Part shown: piece by piece, positions 10,498 to 23,141 of the stretch
How positions within the stretch are numbered: the stretch's first letter is position 1
Layout of the letters: each line of letters opens with the position of its first letter
Source of the DNA: Voacanga thouarsii
Taxonomy: Eukaryota > Streptophyta > Magnoliopsida > Gentianales > Apocynaceae
Length of the DNA stretch: 64,000 bases
Direction: 5' to 3'
Assembly: GCA_026120185.1 (NCBI GenBank)
Contig: JANUWF010001188.1
Coordinates: 2,108,001 to 2,172,000, forward strand
Translations under genes and position numbers: made by a program
The notes under the pieces: generated by a model
Seen by the model: only the letters and a program-made list of their open reading frames with translations
Told to the model about the DNA's origin: nothing
Databases searched by the model: none

Positions 10498-12286
10498 TGC
10501 AATTAGTCTCATCCACTAATAATTACCAAAGGGTGAAAAAAAAAAATCTAGTATAGGTTAATGTTTCTCACCCACACCTATTGTCAGTACACTAACAGGA
10601 AAGCTTTCCACTCCTAGAGGACACAATTGCTTTTTAATGATCTATTGATCTTTCTCATTCCTTTCAATTTTAACTAATCTAGATCTTCCTACAATGTACA
10701 AGAAATTGTAGAATACTAGCTACACTAAATATGGACAGAATAGATATAGTATATCCAATACCAAGCAAAATGTGTGAGCTTCTAATTAATAGGCATGCAC
10801 TGGTGGAGTAATACACTTGTTATACTTCAAAATGCTCATTCCCAATATGGATTCCTTTGTCTTAGTTCTAACATCAGTTATACTTGCATAATATTAACAA
10901 TTAATGCTTATAATCGATTATAAGTTGTTGAAGTTTGTATATAGTTAAAATAATAATTAAAAATAGATAATGCAAAATTTTATTTCGATAGATATTATTG
11001 AACTTTGTACATATGATATTGTTTACATGCATGTACAAAAATATAGTTTTCATTTTAATGTTAAAAATTACCTCTCCTCTTAGTATAGCTTTCGGACCCT
11101 TAGTGGACATATAATTGTTATTTACTAATCTCTCTCACTGTGTACATTAGTGTGTATACATTATAAAATCACTTAATCAGGCCTCTTGCAGCTATATATA
11201 TAGTTGTTGTACTAGACAATGCCTCGACACTTAAGACTTCTATTGCTCATTCTCCAGATGGATTTCTTACTGTTTCAGTTTTAACTAACTCACGTGTTAT
11301 GATTTAGATAAATTATGTTTATTATTTAATTATCAAAATCAAATTAAAATAAATTATATAATCCTTTCGATTTGCGTATCTCTCGGATAGAGAAGATGGA
11401 TATAGATATAGACGTAAAATCCAATCAATGAGAAAAATAATTAGGTTATTGAAATCTAGAGTTAAGAATATCAAGAAGTGTTCTTGTCACTATCATAACT
11501 TTGCTGAATTCCAAGGAATGTTAAGTCGGATACAGCGTGGATTGAGATGGTTATAAACTTAAGTTGGATGGTCAATAAAAAACTCTAGGGGGATCCCACA
11601 GTCCAAGAATCTTCTCAGACATAATTCTTGCGGGCGATGCTGAGAAAATGAAATTGGAAGTCCTTTTCTCTCCAAGTCATTGATGGAATTGAAACGAAAA
11701 CCCAAAAAGGGATAGGGGAAAAGCAAAATTCGAAGTAATATACAATGACCAATTTCTCACCTAGAATATCACTATATGATGAGGGTTGAACTTGAACGAG
11801 TTATCACTAAACCTTTGAATTTTTTAACTTAAGTTTTCACGGATTAACTTTTGTAACAGTGTCTAACCATACTTGTGATACATGTAATATAATAGCTAAT
11901 TAATTAGTCTAATTAAATAAATTCCTAACTAGAAGAAAACAATTAGGAGCTATATCTTAACTAGGGAGTGGCATTGACACTTGGCTTGTAAATTCAGTCT
12001 CCATCTCCAAAGACGGAATTAAGAATTTGAAATAGATGAGAACAAATTATATAAAAAATATATTTAAAAAATTTAAAAAAACGAAGAATAAAATTAAACT
12101 AAAAATTTTAAAACCTTTTTTTTTTCTAAGAAATTTTGGAGACAGATACCACTTCTCGCCCTCCTTTCTATCTCGATACATCCCTCTCTTTGATAATATA
12201 TGTTATCAGACAACATATATACTTAGAGGTTATAATAGCTATAATTTTTAGAAGTTAGATAATAGTTATAATTTTTAATTTGTGTT

Positions 12287-12287
<1 letters not shown>
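10498..12287. other. AT-rich spacer with a faint direct duplication
   Basis: No gene is supported. Two stretches, about 10600-10880 and 11085-11280, share ordered blocks (an AGCTTTC word, a C-T-TAG-GGACA word, and a TGCTCATTC..CAGATGGATT-like word) and look like a diverged direct repeat of an unknown element. The block at 11580-11720 is less AT-rich but has no usable frame. Confidence 0.35.

Positions 12288-12339
<52 letters not shown>
12288..12339. repeat. (AAT)n microsatellite
   Basis: About 52 bp of uninterrupted TAA/AAT repeats, roughly 530 bp beyond the stop codon of the gibberellin 2-oxidase. Confidence 0.97.
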
Positions 12340-12871
12340 TGGTATTTGTTACTAACAAATTTTATTATATATTTAAAATAATATGGTACTTTGTGTATAA
12401 TGAAAGATTACGAGATATAATATGTGGAATTACCATATTGAAAAATTGTTGTTGCATTACATAAGGGGATAATGCTTTGTGTATAGTATTGCATATGCAA
12501 TTTAGTTTGTAGTGGAGGGAGAAGTTACAAGATTGAGTAAGGTACTGTTAGTCCCTCTTTCAAAAAATCCAGGTTTTGGGGTTCAGATTGAGAACATGCA
12601 CAGAGTTCCGAAACAAGCATGAAAAGATGACACGATGCTGATAACACTGCCATTAATAGTAGAAGGGAGCAGTTACATTAAACACAAAAGGTTGTAACAA
12701 TAGAGCACAAAAAGAAACGGTAGGTGATGAAACGAAAGAAAGAACCTATTCTTTTTCCATCTAAGGCAAGCTGAGTCAAACTTTCTGAACTTGTTCCCCT
12801 GTTTGACAAATCCACATCCTTAGTGGGTCGATGATTCCCCCAACATCCACCCCACCAAGCCATGTCAATAG
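12340..12871 (-). other. 3' flank and probable 3' UTR of the gibberellin 2-oxidase
   Basis: This is the region downstream of the gene's TAG/TGA end on the minus strand. The less AT-rich part next to the stop (12640-12871) is the likely 3' UTR. I see no canonical AATAAA that I can assign with confidence. Confidence 0.4.
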
Positions 12872-14313
<1,442 letters not shown>

Positions 14314-14530
14314 AGCTGCAAATTAAAGAACAAAAAGGGATGGAAGATAGAGATATTTTGGATATGGGATCTTGATGGGGTTTAATTATACGGGCAAAGC
14401 AAACGCTGCTGCATGAGAGAAGTGGTCTCAAGGAAAAGTGCAAGCGTTACAAACTAGGAAGCAAAGGAAGGAAGATCTGGCGTCTCTGGCCAGGTAGGCG
14501 TCTCCTTACCTGCACTATTTATGCTTTTGA
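14314..14530 (-). promoter_or_regulatory. proximal promoter / 5' UTR of the gibberellin 2-oxidase
   Basis: Two TATA-like words occur upstream of the ATG on the minus strand: TATAATTAAA at about 14381-14390 and CATAAATAG at about 14515-14523. The second, about 200 bp from the ATG, would leave a 5' UTR of roughly 170 nt. Neither can be preferred from sequence alone. Confidence 0.35.
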
Positions 14531-14929
14531 AGAGAGAAACGGCTTAAAATTAAAAAGCTTCAGTGCCAACACGCGAACCCGGACCGGAACCTCAGAGAAG
14601 AGGAAAAATAAAAATAAAAAGCAATGTGCACTGACAGCTGTGGGACACGTTTCCATTTCTGTTTACACGTCAGCAGAAGACGGCGTATGGTAGAAAATTT
14701 AACGCAGCATATCGACTGGGAGGAGAACGGGGGAATCTATTTTAGGCTGGGTTTGAGCCTAATTGTTGTGTTATCACGCGTGTCTCGGCAGTAGAACCGG
14801 AGTTGTTCTTCACGATTAAAAATTTCAATTTCGTTTTACCTTTTAACATTTCATTCTATTTCGATCCATCTCTTAACCTCATTTTAAATTTTACCTATCT
14901 CTATATTTTGAATAATTTTTTATTACACT
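14531..14929. other. upstream flank between the gene and the LINE
   Basis: Moderate-GC sequence to about 14800, then AT-rich. No repeats or frames are recognised. This is the remaining non-transposon upstream sequence of the gibberellin 2-oxidase. Confidence 0.4.
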
Positions 14930-15910
14930 CAATAATCTCTGTCAGGAGCCTTGCCTTTGGTAAAAGATTGTGGTGGAAATTTAGGAAAAAAGACTCTCTT
15001 TGGGCTAGATTTGTTGATGCTAAATATAACCCTTTGGGCTGGTAGCCTATGTTAATTCTAGCATCTGCCTCTCCCTCCATGATTTGGAAGCGCATGCTCA
15101 AGTTTAGAGAGGTAGCAGAGGCCAATATTGGTTTAATTCTTAGAGATGGCTCTTCTTCCTTCTGGTTCGATGATTGGTCTGGTCTTGGGAAGCTTTGTAA
15201 CGTGAACACTGGGGTAGTTCAGCCAGAGCTCAGGGTCTCTCAGTATGTAGCTAATGGGTTCTAGGATGATGGGTTGACTCATGCATTAGTTGACCCTCAA
15301 ATTGCACAGAATATATCAGTACTACTTCCTCTATTGGAAGTGACTCCCTCGGCTGATATTATGGTTTGGAAAGCATCGGAGGATGGTTCTTTCACAACTG
15401 CTTCAGCATGGCAGACTATTAGGCGCACAGGTCATGCACATCAGGTTGCTACTGACATTGATGAGCTTAAAGTGCAACCATCCATAGAGGTCTTCATGTG
15501 GAAAATGCTAAATGGTTGTCTTGCCTTGGATTCTCAGATTAAGAGACTGAGTTTCTAATTCCCTTCTTGTTGTGCCTTCTGTTTAGCAGCAGAAAAAATG
15601 TTTCCATATTTATTTTATCAGTGTGATGAGATAAGGAATGATTGGACTCTCGCTTTTGCTTCCCTCCCGCGGAAATTATACCTAAATATAGGCACAACTT
15701 CAAGGAGTTTCTCAGCTATTGGTGGAAAGGGACACTTAGAGGATTCAATATATTTCGTAGGTTCTATGCTATCTCATTATGGGAGATTTGGAAATTTAGA
15801 AACAAGGGTAGACATGATGGCTTTCGATTCAGCCTGCCTGCACTTACTCACTCAGTTGCAAGTTCCTTTGCCTCAAATATGTTAGCTTTTCTAGCAAAAT
15901 ATATTCCTAG
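14930..15910 (+). pseudogene. L1-type LINE ORF2, part 1: 3' end of RT and zinc-binding region
   Basis: The frames match the region after the RT palm in plant LINEs: a W-W-K-F-R-K-K-D-S-L-W-A block (14965-15005), then S-P-S-M-I-W-K-R-M (15075-15100), GSSSFWFDDWSG (15148-15185), and the zf-RVT part with A-S-A-W-Q-T-I, V-F-M-W-K-M-L-N and a degraded Cys/His segment to about 15630. Stops at 15045 and 15262 and a frame change near 15700 break it. The LINE is 5'-truncated at about 14930. Its 3' continuation lies at 33254-33561 and 35441-35837, after large insertions. Confidence 0.85.
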
Positions 15911-16736
15911 TGATAGGGGCAAAAATCATTACTATTTTTTTAGTTATTTGAGGTTAAATTGAGATATTTTTGATGTAATAACTAGGTATATTCCTTCTTA
16001 TTTGACATTTTGTTTGTAGAAATTGTTTTTGACAAATTTGTACAGATTTAAATTGATTTCGAGCAAAAAAGAGAATTTTTCAGCACACATCTGGCGCCAA
16101 GTTTGGCTAGTGGACTAGGCGTTAGGTCCATTTTGGTCTGGCCAGGGAAAATAGAGCAAAAACTAGGGAGGAAAACAGAATACACTTGGCGCCAGGTAGG
16201 TCGAAGGGACCCATCGTCAGGTCCGCTCTAGAGTACGAAAATCCTGTGTATGAATTTGGAAAATTTCCAAAGATTTTGATATTTTTTAATTCAGCCAAGA
16301 CTTCTCAAGCAACGAATTTGGTATAAAAAAAGCATATAAAACCAAAAGAAAACACAAGATATGGAGAGTGAATCCAAGACAAAAAATTCCAAACACTCAA
16401 ACAAGAGGGGAGATTCACCATTTAAGGATGGTTGTTCAAGAGAGTCTTCCAAATAGAAGAATGAGGATTGTCTATGAGTGCTTTCTTTTATCTTTATTTT
16501 CTTGTCTTAAACAATGATGTATTCAATGTTTTATTTGTAATTTGACATTATTTTGGAATTCATAGTTTTGTGTTAATTTAGTTATTTGATCAATTCTTTA
16601 TCATTTTTGGTATTTGATTACTTGTTATCATTGGTTATTGATGCGAGTTCTTCTAATTGACTTGGGAAGCTGTGAAATCCCACCTAAAGCCAACCCTAGA
16701 GTAAGGGGGTCGGGATGCATATAATATTTTCTTGCA

Positions 16737-16738
<2 letters not shown>

Positions 16739-16771
<33 letters not shown>
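16739..16771. repeat. (TA)n microsatellite in the solo LTR
   Basis: About 33 bp of TA repeats. Sister LTR copies have only a short ATATATATG here, so the repeat expanded in this copy. Confidence 0.95.
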
Positions 16772-16774
<3 letters not shown>

Positions 16775-16942
16775 AATGATTTTATGTGCTTTAGAATTAT
16801 GATTTATGGTCTAGAAGGCTTGGTTATGCTTATTGAGTAGGGAGGATAAAATGGTAATTTTGCTTGAGGTCAAAATAGGAAGATAGCTTGAGTATTAAAT
16901 AGGAAGAATATTTGGGAGAGAAAATAAGAATAAGAGTTGTTG

Positions 16943-16997
16943 TGGTTTAGTGGTTAGAACTTTAGAATTAATCTCTAAGGTCTTGAGTTCAAATCCC
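16943..16997 (+). other. tRNA-like segment (A box and B box) in solo LTR
   Basis: TGGTTTAGTGG (16943-16953) resembles a Pol III A box and GAGTTCAAATCCC (16985-16997) a B box. Their start-to-start distance of 42 nt is close to that in tRNA genes. The anticodon and acceptor arms do not pair well, so it is tRNA-derived (SINE-like), not a functional tRNA. Confidence 0.6.
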
Positions 16998-18581
16998 ACC
17001 ATTTAAGTTTTATCATAATTATTTTTTTTAGGTTGAATTTTTTTCGGCCCTTGCATTCCATAAGCAGAAATAGGAGTGTTGTCCTAGGGGAGACATGAAG
17101 GGAATGTCCTAACCCTATTCTTATATCCTAAAAGAATTCTTAAGGGATTCATATCCTTTTATTTCCTAGCTTACCTTAAATTCTTTACCAATTAAGTTTG
17201 TTCAATTTATCCAAATCCATGTTTTAATTCCAACAAATTTCAGCAAGGATTTTTGGTCTTGGAATTTCGAAAATGGCTCTTAGAGGATAGAGGTTTGACT
17301 AAAAATAGGGAAGGAGTTAAGGAATGTTCATAAGAGAATTAATCTCCATAGTTGAACTTTCAAACTCCACTCCATAGTGTTCATCTTCTTCATGGAAGCA
17401 ATCTGAAAATTTTCAGGTTCTTGGACAGTCTAGCCTTCGAAAATTTCAACCATCTTTCTTACTCAAATGCTGCTAGAAAAATGGCCAATTATTCAGCTTG
17501 AAGACTGAAATTCTTTGCCAAAAATGGGACTGCACAAAGCTATGCAAACTAGAAAAAAATTCTGGACAGCTTCGATGCTTAGTAGGCCAAAAACAAAGCT
17601 GTTTCCTCTACCCTTCATACCAGTAGATTACCTCTGCATTTCCTCCATAAAGAAGGCTGGAAACCAGCCTTAAAGGACCCTTCAATACCTCCCCAAACCT
17701 TCTACAAATCCATAGGAATATTGCAGAAAAAACTGCACAACAAATTCCAACAAGCAATTCGAATCTCAAACCAGAAAAATTCCAGCCTTACTCTCTCTTC
17801 AAGCCTTGTCCGAAAACCACCTCAAACTTCTATGAAGTTAACCTTAGTCAGCCATGAACTGAACTCCATTACCCTCCTCCACTGACCTACACGACTGGAC
17901 TCCATAGCCACTTCTCAAATTCCTCCTTCAATTACTCCAATCAAGCTTTCAATTGAAGTTCAAAAATTCCAGCAATTACTCCATGAAAACTCCCTTGGAT
18001 TAAGCTTCAAAAACCAGAAATTCTCCCACCATTGAACTCAGCATTTTGTCCAACCTTATAGCTCCTTCAACCCTTATTCATTTAAGCAAAACCACAGCAA
18101 AACCAGTTGGCCATAGTAGTTCCAAAGAACCTCCATCAATCAAACAACATTACCATATCTTCTACCATAAAGCACTCCATAAATTACTCCACTTGAATTT
18201 CAAACAACCAGATTTTCCTCTTCTCCCTAATCTGAAAATCAAATCATAGAAATTCCTCAATCATTCGGCTAACACCTTTAGCATTTCGTCCAGCATTTTC
18301 GCTCCAATTCTCTCCATTTCTTCAAGAACACCAAAAACACACACTACCTTTCTTCAAGCCTAAGACCACTCTAAACACCTTCAATCCCTTCCAAAAACTC
18401 CAGATCACGCTTACTCACTCCCTAGAGTTCATTTCTGGATTTTATAACATCAAATATTGAAAACAAAAATTTGCAATCAAATAAAAAACCAGAATTTTTC
18501 TTGAAGTCTCAAGAACACCATCAAGGTAACCAAGAACAACTTTTGTTCATCTTCTTCCCTTCAATCTTTAACATGTCATAC

Positions 18582-18587
<6 letters not shown>

Positions 18588-18624
<37 letters not shown>
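18588..18624. repeat. (CT)n microsatellite in the solo LTR
   Basis: About 37 bp of CT repeats. The same position is repetitive in the other LTR copies with different lengths. Confidence 0.95.
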
Positions 18625-18626
<2 letters not shown>

Positions 18627-21551
18627 AAATGGTTGCTACACCCATGACTGTTTTTCTTCTTCTTTCTTGGACGAATCAAGCCTCCTAAGCGTGTGGATCT
18701 CCTTGAATCTTCATTGAGATAGTCATCAACCAAGTATTTTTCTTTAACCTTCTCTTTAATTCTAAAGTCATGTCTCTTAGATGTTGATGGAAATGGATAG
18801 AATATGATCGGGGTTTGTGTATATGCTTATGTACGAAGGAATTGAGATTGGAGCATGAGAATGTTTGGCCATGGTTAAGTTTTATGAAATTTCTTGTGGA
18901 TCGATGCATGTTCTTCGTGTCTTAAGTGAGTATGAATGTTTAAGCATGTTAAATATTATGTCACCTTTGGTGAATAGGGTATTATGTTCTTGTTTTCATT
19001 GAAGCCATGAATATGATTATGCTTAGTAGAGATTTGGCCATGTGATAGTAGGTATGGATTTAAGCCTTTATTTATGAATAAAATAGTTTATTGATTGATG
19101 TTGGAGTTTATGTTTATGATTCTTGTTAGCAATTTATTATTCTGCTCATGACCTTGTTGATCCTAAGCTATTTTAATTGGCCAATTTTAATATTATAATT
19201 TCCTTCAAAGATTTTGAAAAACCTAGGAAGTTGGAATTGGAATATTAAATGGAATAGTAATATTTTAGCTAAATAAATGATATATTTTATTAAAGATAAT
19301 ATATAAATATTTATATATAATAATAATAAATAAAGCCTTTTATATAAATAATAATAATAGGTAAAATATTAATGTTGTAGGCCATATATTCATAAATACT
19401 ATTGAAATTTATTTATTATCTATTGATCAAAATTTAATAAAATTTATTTATTATTTTATATCTATTAATTATTAATTAATAGATTAGAAATAATTTATTA
19501 TTTATTTTAATAATATCATCTAGGACTTAGGATTCTTCATCAATTAAACCTTAGTTTATTTATTAATAACAACACTCAAGATTTGTATTTGAACCTATAA
19601 CTTATTAGTAATTATTTTACAACTCTTAATTATTTTCACTTATCAAGCTAGACTTATTTTATAAAACCCTTTATCATTTAGCCTTAAAACTTAGGACATT
19701 AGGGTCATGATTGTAATAAGTTGAATTAGGATTATTTATGAAAGAGAATATAGCTTGAGTATAACTATATGACTTGTGTTTAACCCAAGCGGGGTTAGGT
19801 CAGCTTTGGAAGATTTTGTGAATTTGCAAGCAAATGATCAGGTAAGCTTCTGCATAAACTTATTTGATGACAAAAGGTTACTATGGCAAGTTAAACGCGA
19901 AGTGTATGGACACTTATTTTGTAAAGGCAATTAAGGACTGTTTCCTTTCTTGTTCAGCTAAACAAATCATTTGAAAAGCAAACAAGCAGTTTTGCACAAA
20001 CACTAAACTCTTTCTAAAAACCCACTTTAACACGAATTTTAGGAACTCTTAATTACTATTTCCAAGTAAAGCAATGTTTTATCTGTTTTCTTCCAAGTGG
20101 GATAATCAACGTTGAGTACTCAATAATGGTAGGCTAGTAGTACTAGTTTTGAAGAGCAAGAGCAAGTCTTTTGGCAGGAGGCCGCCTCCAGAAGACGAAC
20201 TCAACTTAGAGAAGCGACAGTACTACTTAGTCATGCTGGTCCGAGCTAGCAAGTTTCAGTCAAATGGACTGTGTGTTTTTGGAGTGGACAACTGGTATGT
20301 TTGGGTGTAGAGAAGGAGGAGTATCTTATCCGGTAGGCCGATCACCTACCTTTTTTGTCAGTCTGCACAAAGTGTGGCATTTTGACCGTTATATGGTCAT
20401 GGGGCCCAACGTGTGATAACCTATGGCTATCTATTTGAGTGGTTGTATTTATTGTGTACATGTATGGTTTGAAAAGCAAAACGCCACTATTTATTTTTAA
20501 TCCTTATTTATTGCTTACCAGCATTTTCTTCTATACAATTTTTACAACTTGCATATATGAACTGTTTTACCTGAAACACTCAAAGCACACACGGGCTTAC
20601 TCAGATTTTTATCTTATCACCTTTTATGCCACGTTTTCAGGTCAATCCTGTTGTGGAGATGAGTAGTTAGATTGTTGCCTGCTTTGAAGATTTTGTGTTA
20701 TTTATTTTATGTGTTGCTTTGAGAGATGATAGTGAACAATTTATTTTGGATTTGTTCTTGAATTTTTAGGTTGTAATAAGTTCAATTTTTAAAGTTTTGT
20801 TTTTATTTTCGTTGGTGTGATTTAGTTATAAAGACCCCTTATCCTTTGGATGAGGTGACATCCCCGGCCCTGTTAGGCCTAGGTAGTAGGGTGTTATAGA
20901 AGCGATGTTAGGAGTTTATTGTATTGATTTCGTATTTGTCAAATCTTAATGGATTTGGGAAATGAAGTTAAGATTAAAGGACTAAATTGATCAAAGATTA
21001 GTTGATTTCATCTTGAGAAAATTGTCATTAGCTAATTTCATGTTTATGAAGAATCGAGTTTAATGCATATTTTGGTTATGTTGGTTTGATTGGAAAATCT
21101 ACTAATTTAATCAAAAGATAGTGATTACGTGGATTGGGAAAAAAGTGAAGTTTATATAAGTAGATTCATGACTTGGAAAATAATTGAACTTTACTTTATA
21201 TTTCTTCATGATGCCAAGATGATGATTACTTGAGATAGTTGCTAAATGGTTCATTATCACGTGTTCTAGGATAATTGTCTAAATGGCATAGTTTCACTTC
21301 CTTGAGCTATACATATTTCTTTCTTTTTCTTTTTATTATTTTATCACTTTATTGGGTCGGTTAAACAATGAATGAAAATTGTGTACTTTTTCCTTTGAGG
21401 ATCGATACTCGTTAATTCCCTATACTATGCTTGCGGTGAATATATTTGCTCGTATGTGTATTTTGGGATTAATGTTTTAATTAAAACTTGACTAATGGAT
21501 GGATTTAAATTTGATGATTTTTATACACCCAAAATTTACGCATTTAGTTTT

Positions 21552-21569
21552 TGGCGTCGTTGTTGGGGA
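21552..21569 (+). other. primer-binding site of the Athila/Tat-like element
   Basis: TGGCGTCGTTGTTGGGGA follows the left LTR by a few bases. It resembles TGGCGCCGTTGCCGGGGA, the aspartate-tRNA PBS common in Athila elements, with three C-to-T changes. Confidence 0.75.
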
Positions 21570-21938
21570 ATAATATCAATGAAGTTAGAATTTCATTGAT
21601 TTAACCATTTTTATATGTTTATATGTCTATATATCTTTATGTAAATATGTATATATGTTGTTTGTGTAAATAGGTGCTATATCTTATTGTTTGTAACATT
21701 GTGTGACTTAATTGACTAGCTTAGTTCTTGTTGTACTTGTACATACCACTAACTTTTGTATTTAGGTAGTTTGTGAATATATCTAATGTGTGTGTGTTTT
21801 TCTTTTCTTTATTTTTCTATTATTTGTTTTTTCCTTTTGTTTTTTTCCTTTTCTTTGTTTTTCTATTATTTTTTCTTGTTTTTATTTTTATTTTTGATTT
21901 AATTTTTGTTTTTCTTTGAGTATAACATTGACATCATC

Positions 21939-22577
21939 ATGGATGATTACTTTTGGGTACAAGATAAAAGGAGTTACAATGATGATAGATTGATAAGATT
22001 ACAAGATCACATTGATGTTTTTAGTGAGACGTTATTAGAAACATTAGTAAATTCTTTTGTGGCCAATACAAATTCATCGATTAAGGGGGAATTGAAAATC
22101 GTAGACAAACAGTGTACTTCTCGATTTATGGAGTCTACTAATACCATTGATGATGTGTTGAGTTTACCATGCTTCAAGAAGTTGGATCTTTCAATGCTAC
22201 ATCATATGAAGTCCTTGGAGGATGTTGACAAATTCTACCCTTCACCCCATCCAAAGGGAGGTAATTTAGTTTTTGTAGATCATGCATTGAAAAGTAAGAA
22301 TTTCTTGATTGTATATTTGAGAGGTCAAATACTACTTTTAAAGGGGAATTTTAATTGTGCAAATTCTTTTGAAGGGTTAATTGGTGATTTCAAAATTGTT
22401 GCATCTGTTAGATACCATGTGCACTCATATGTTGAAAAAGATATTTATGTGTCTAAAGGAATGTTAGAGAATAAGGTTTATGTGTTTTACTTTGCTAAGA
22501 CAAATCATTTTATGAACGTTACTTTTTTCAAAAACCTCTATTCTTTCTACATTCATCAGACCTATCTTCTACTTTGA
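21939..22577 (+). CDS. unidentified 212-residue ORF inside the non-autonomous LTR element
   Basis: The first ATG is at 21939 and the frame runs uninterrupted to TGA at 22575-22577. The upstream part of the open frame lacks an ATG. The protein has an acidic N-terminal third, a central region with a P-S-P-H-P-K-G-G segment (about residues 105-112), then a hydrophobic, aromatic-rich C-terminal half (LIVYLRGQILLL, FYFAKTNHFMNV). There are no zinc knuckles, protease, RT or integrase motifs. It lies just after the PBS leader, where gag would be, and is followed by GTGTGGGGGA tracts. Its persistence as an open frame in a decayed element is notable, but codon use does not prove it is translated. It could be a captured host fragment or a highly diverged element protein. 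Confidence 0.45.
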   Translation: MDDYFWVQDKRSYNDDRLIRLQDHIDVFSETLLETLVNSFVANTNSSIKGELKIVDKQCTSRFMESTNTIDDVLSLPCFKKLDLSMLHHMKSLEDVDKFYPSPHPKGGNLVFVDHALKSKNFLIVYLRGQILLLKGNFNCANSFEGLIGDFKIVASVRYHVHSYVEKDIYVSKGMLENKVYVFYFAKTNHFMNVTFFKNLYSFYIHQTYLLL

Positions 22578-23141
22578 GCTTTAATCTCTTTTCCAAAGGT
22601 TTGATGAGGAAGAATGATGAGTAGAAAGAGTTTGTATCTTTGTTTTGTGTTTTGTTTTGTTAAGTGTTTTGTTTTTCCTCTCCCAAATAAGGAAAATATT
22701 TTCCAGTTTAAGTGTGGGGGAGTGAGTCGTGTCTTTACTTGCTTTGTTAGGATTTTTATTTTTCTTTAGTTTGTTTTCTTTTATTTATGTGTGTCTTTAT
22801 TTTGTTATTATTTTCTTTGTGCTTTTCTTTATGTTTTCTTTTCCAGGTAGGAATAAAATCTTCTTAGACTAACCATTTTCTCTATTTTCAACTTTGATAT
22901 ATATTGGCGCTTATTGTACTTAGGGAGTATTGCTTCACCCTCTCCTCCTTTATCATTTTTGGTCCCTTTGGAGATGCTTTCTTGTGTTTATATTTGGCCA
23001 ATAAGGACATTATCCAGTTTAAGTATGGGGGAGTGGTTGGATGATATTCTTTGTCCAAGTTTTTATTAATTATCTCGGTGTTTTCTTGGTATCAAGCTAA
23101 ATTTTTTGTTGAAATTTTTGAAGATTTGAAAGTTTGGAGAT
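22578..23141 (+). other. internal non-coding region with two PPT-like tracts
   Basis: T-rich sequence holding CCAGTTTAAGTGTGGGGGAG (about 22702-22721) and a near copy, CCAGTTTAAGTATGGGGGAG (about 23013-23032). Both resemble the polypurine-tract block found beside the 3' LTR of this type of element, yet neither is next to an LTR of its own element. Confidence 0.55.

Larger units (their letters stand above)
16671..20898 (+). mobile_element. solo LTR (4.23 kb) of the chromovirus family, plus orientation
   Basis: Starts TGTGAAATCCCACC and ends GGGTGTTATA, flanked by GAAGC at 16666-16670 and 20899-20903. It aligns end to end with the LTRs of the chromovirus array (40475-44737), including the tRNA-like segment (16943-16997), a CT microsatellite (about 18588-18624) and the TTATAAAGACCCC block near the end. 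The final CA is mutated to TA. No internal sequence remains. Confidence 0.92.
15911..21545 (+). repeat. left LTR of the Athila/Tat-like element, split by a solo LTR
   Basis: Pieces 15911-16670 and 20904-21545 together match the right LTR 31839-33248. The split is exact at a GAAGC target duplication. The 3' end reads CGCATTTA instead of CGCATCA, a small decay at the terminus. Confidence 0.88.

Noticed and set aside
10427..12339. Possible CRISPR-like or satellite arrays
   Set aside because: The only short-period arrays are plain trinucleotide microsatellites; this is a plant nuclear sequence.
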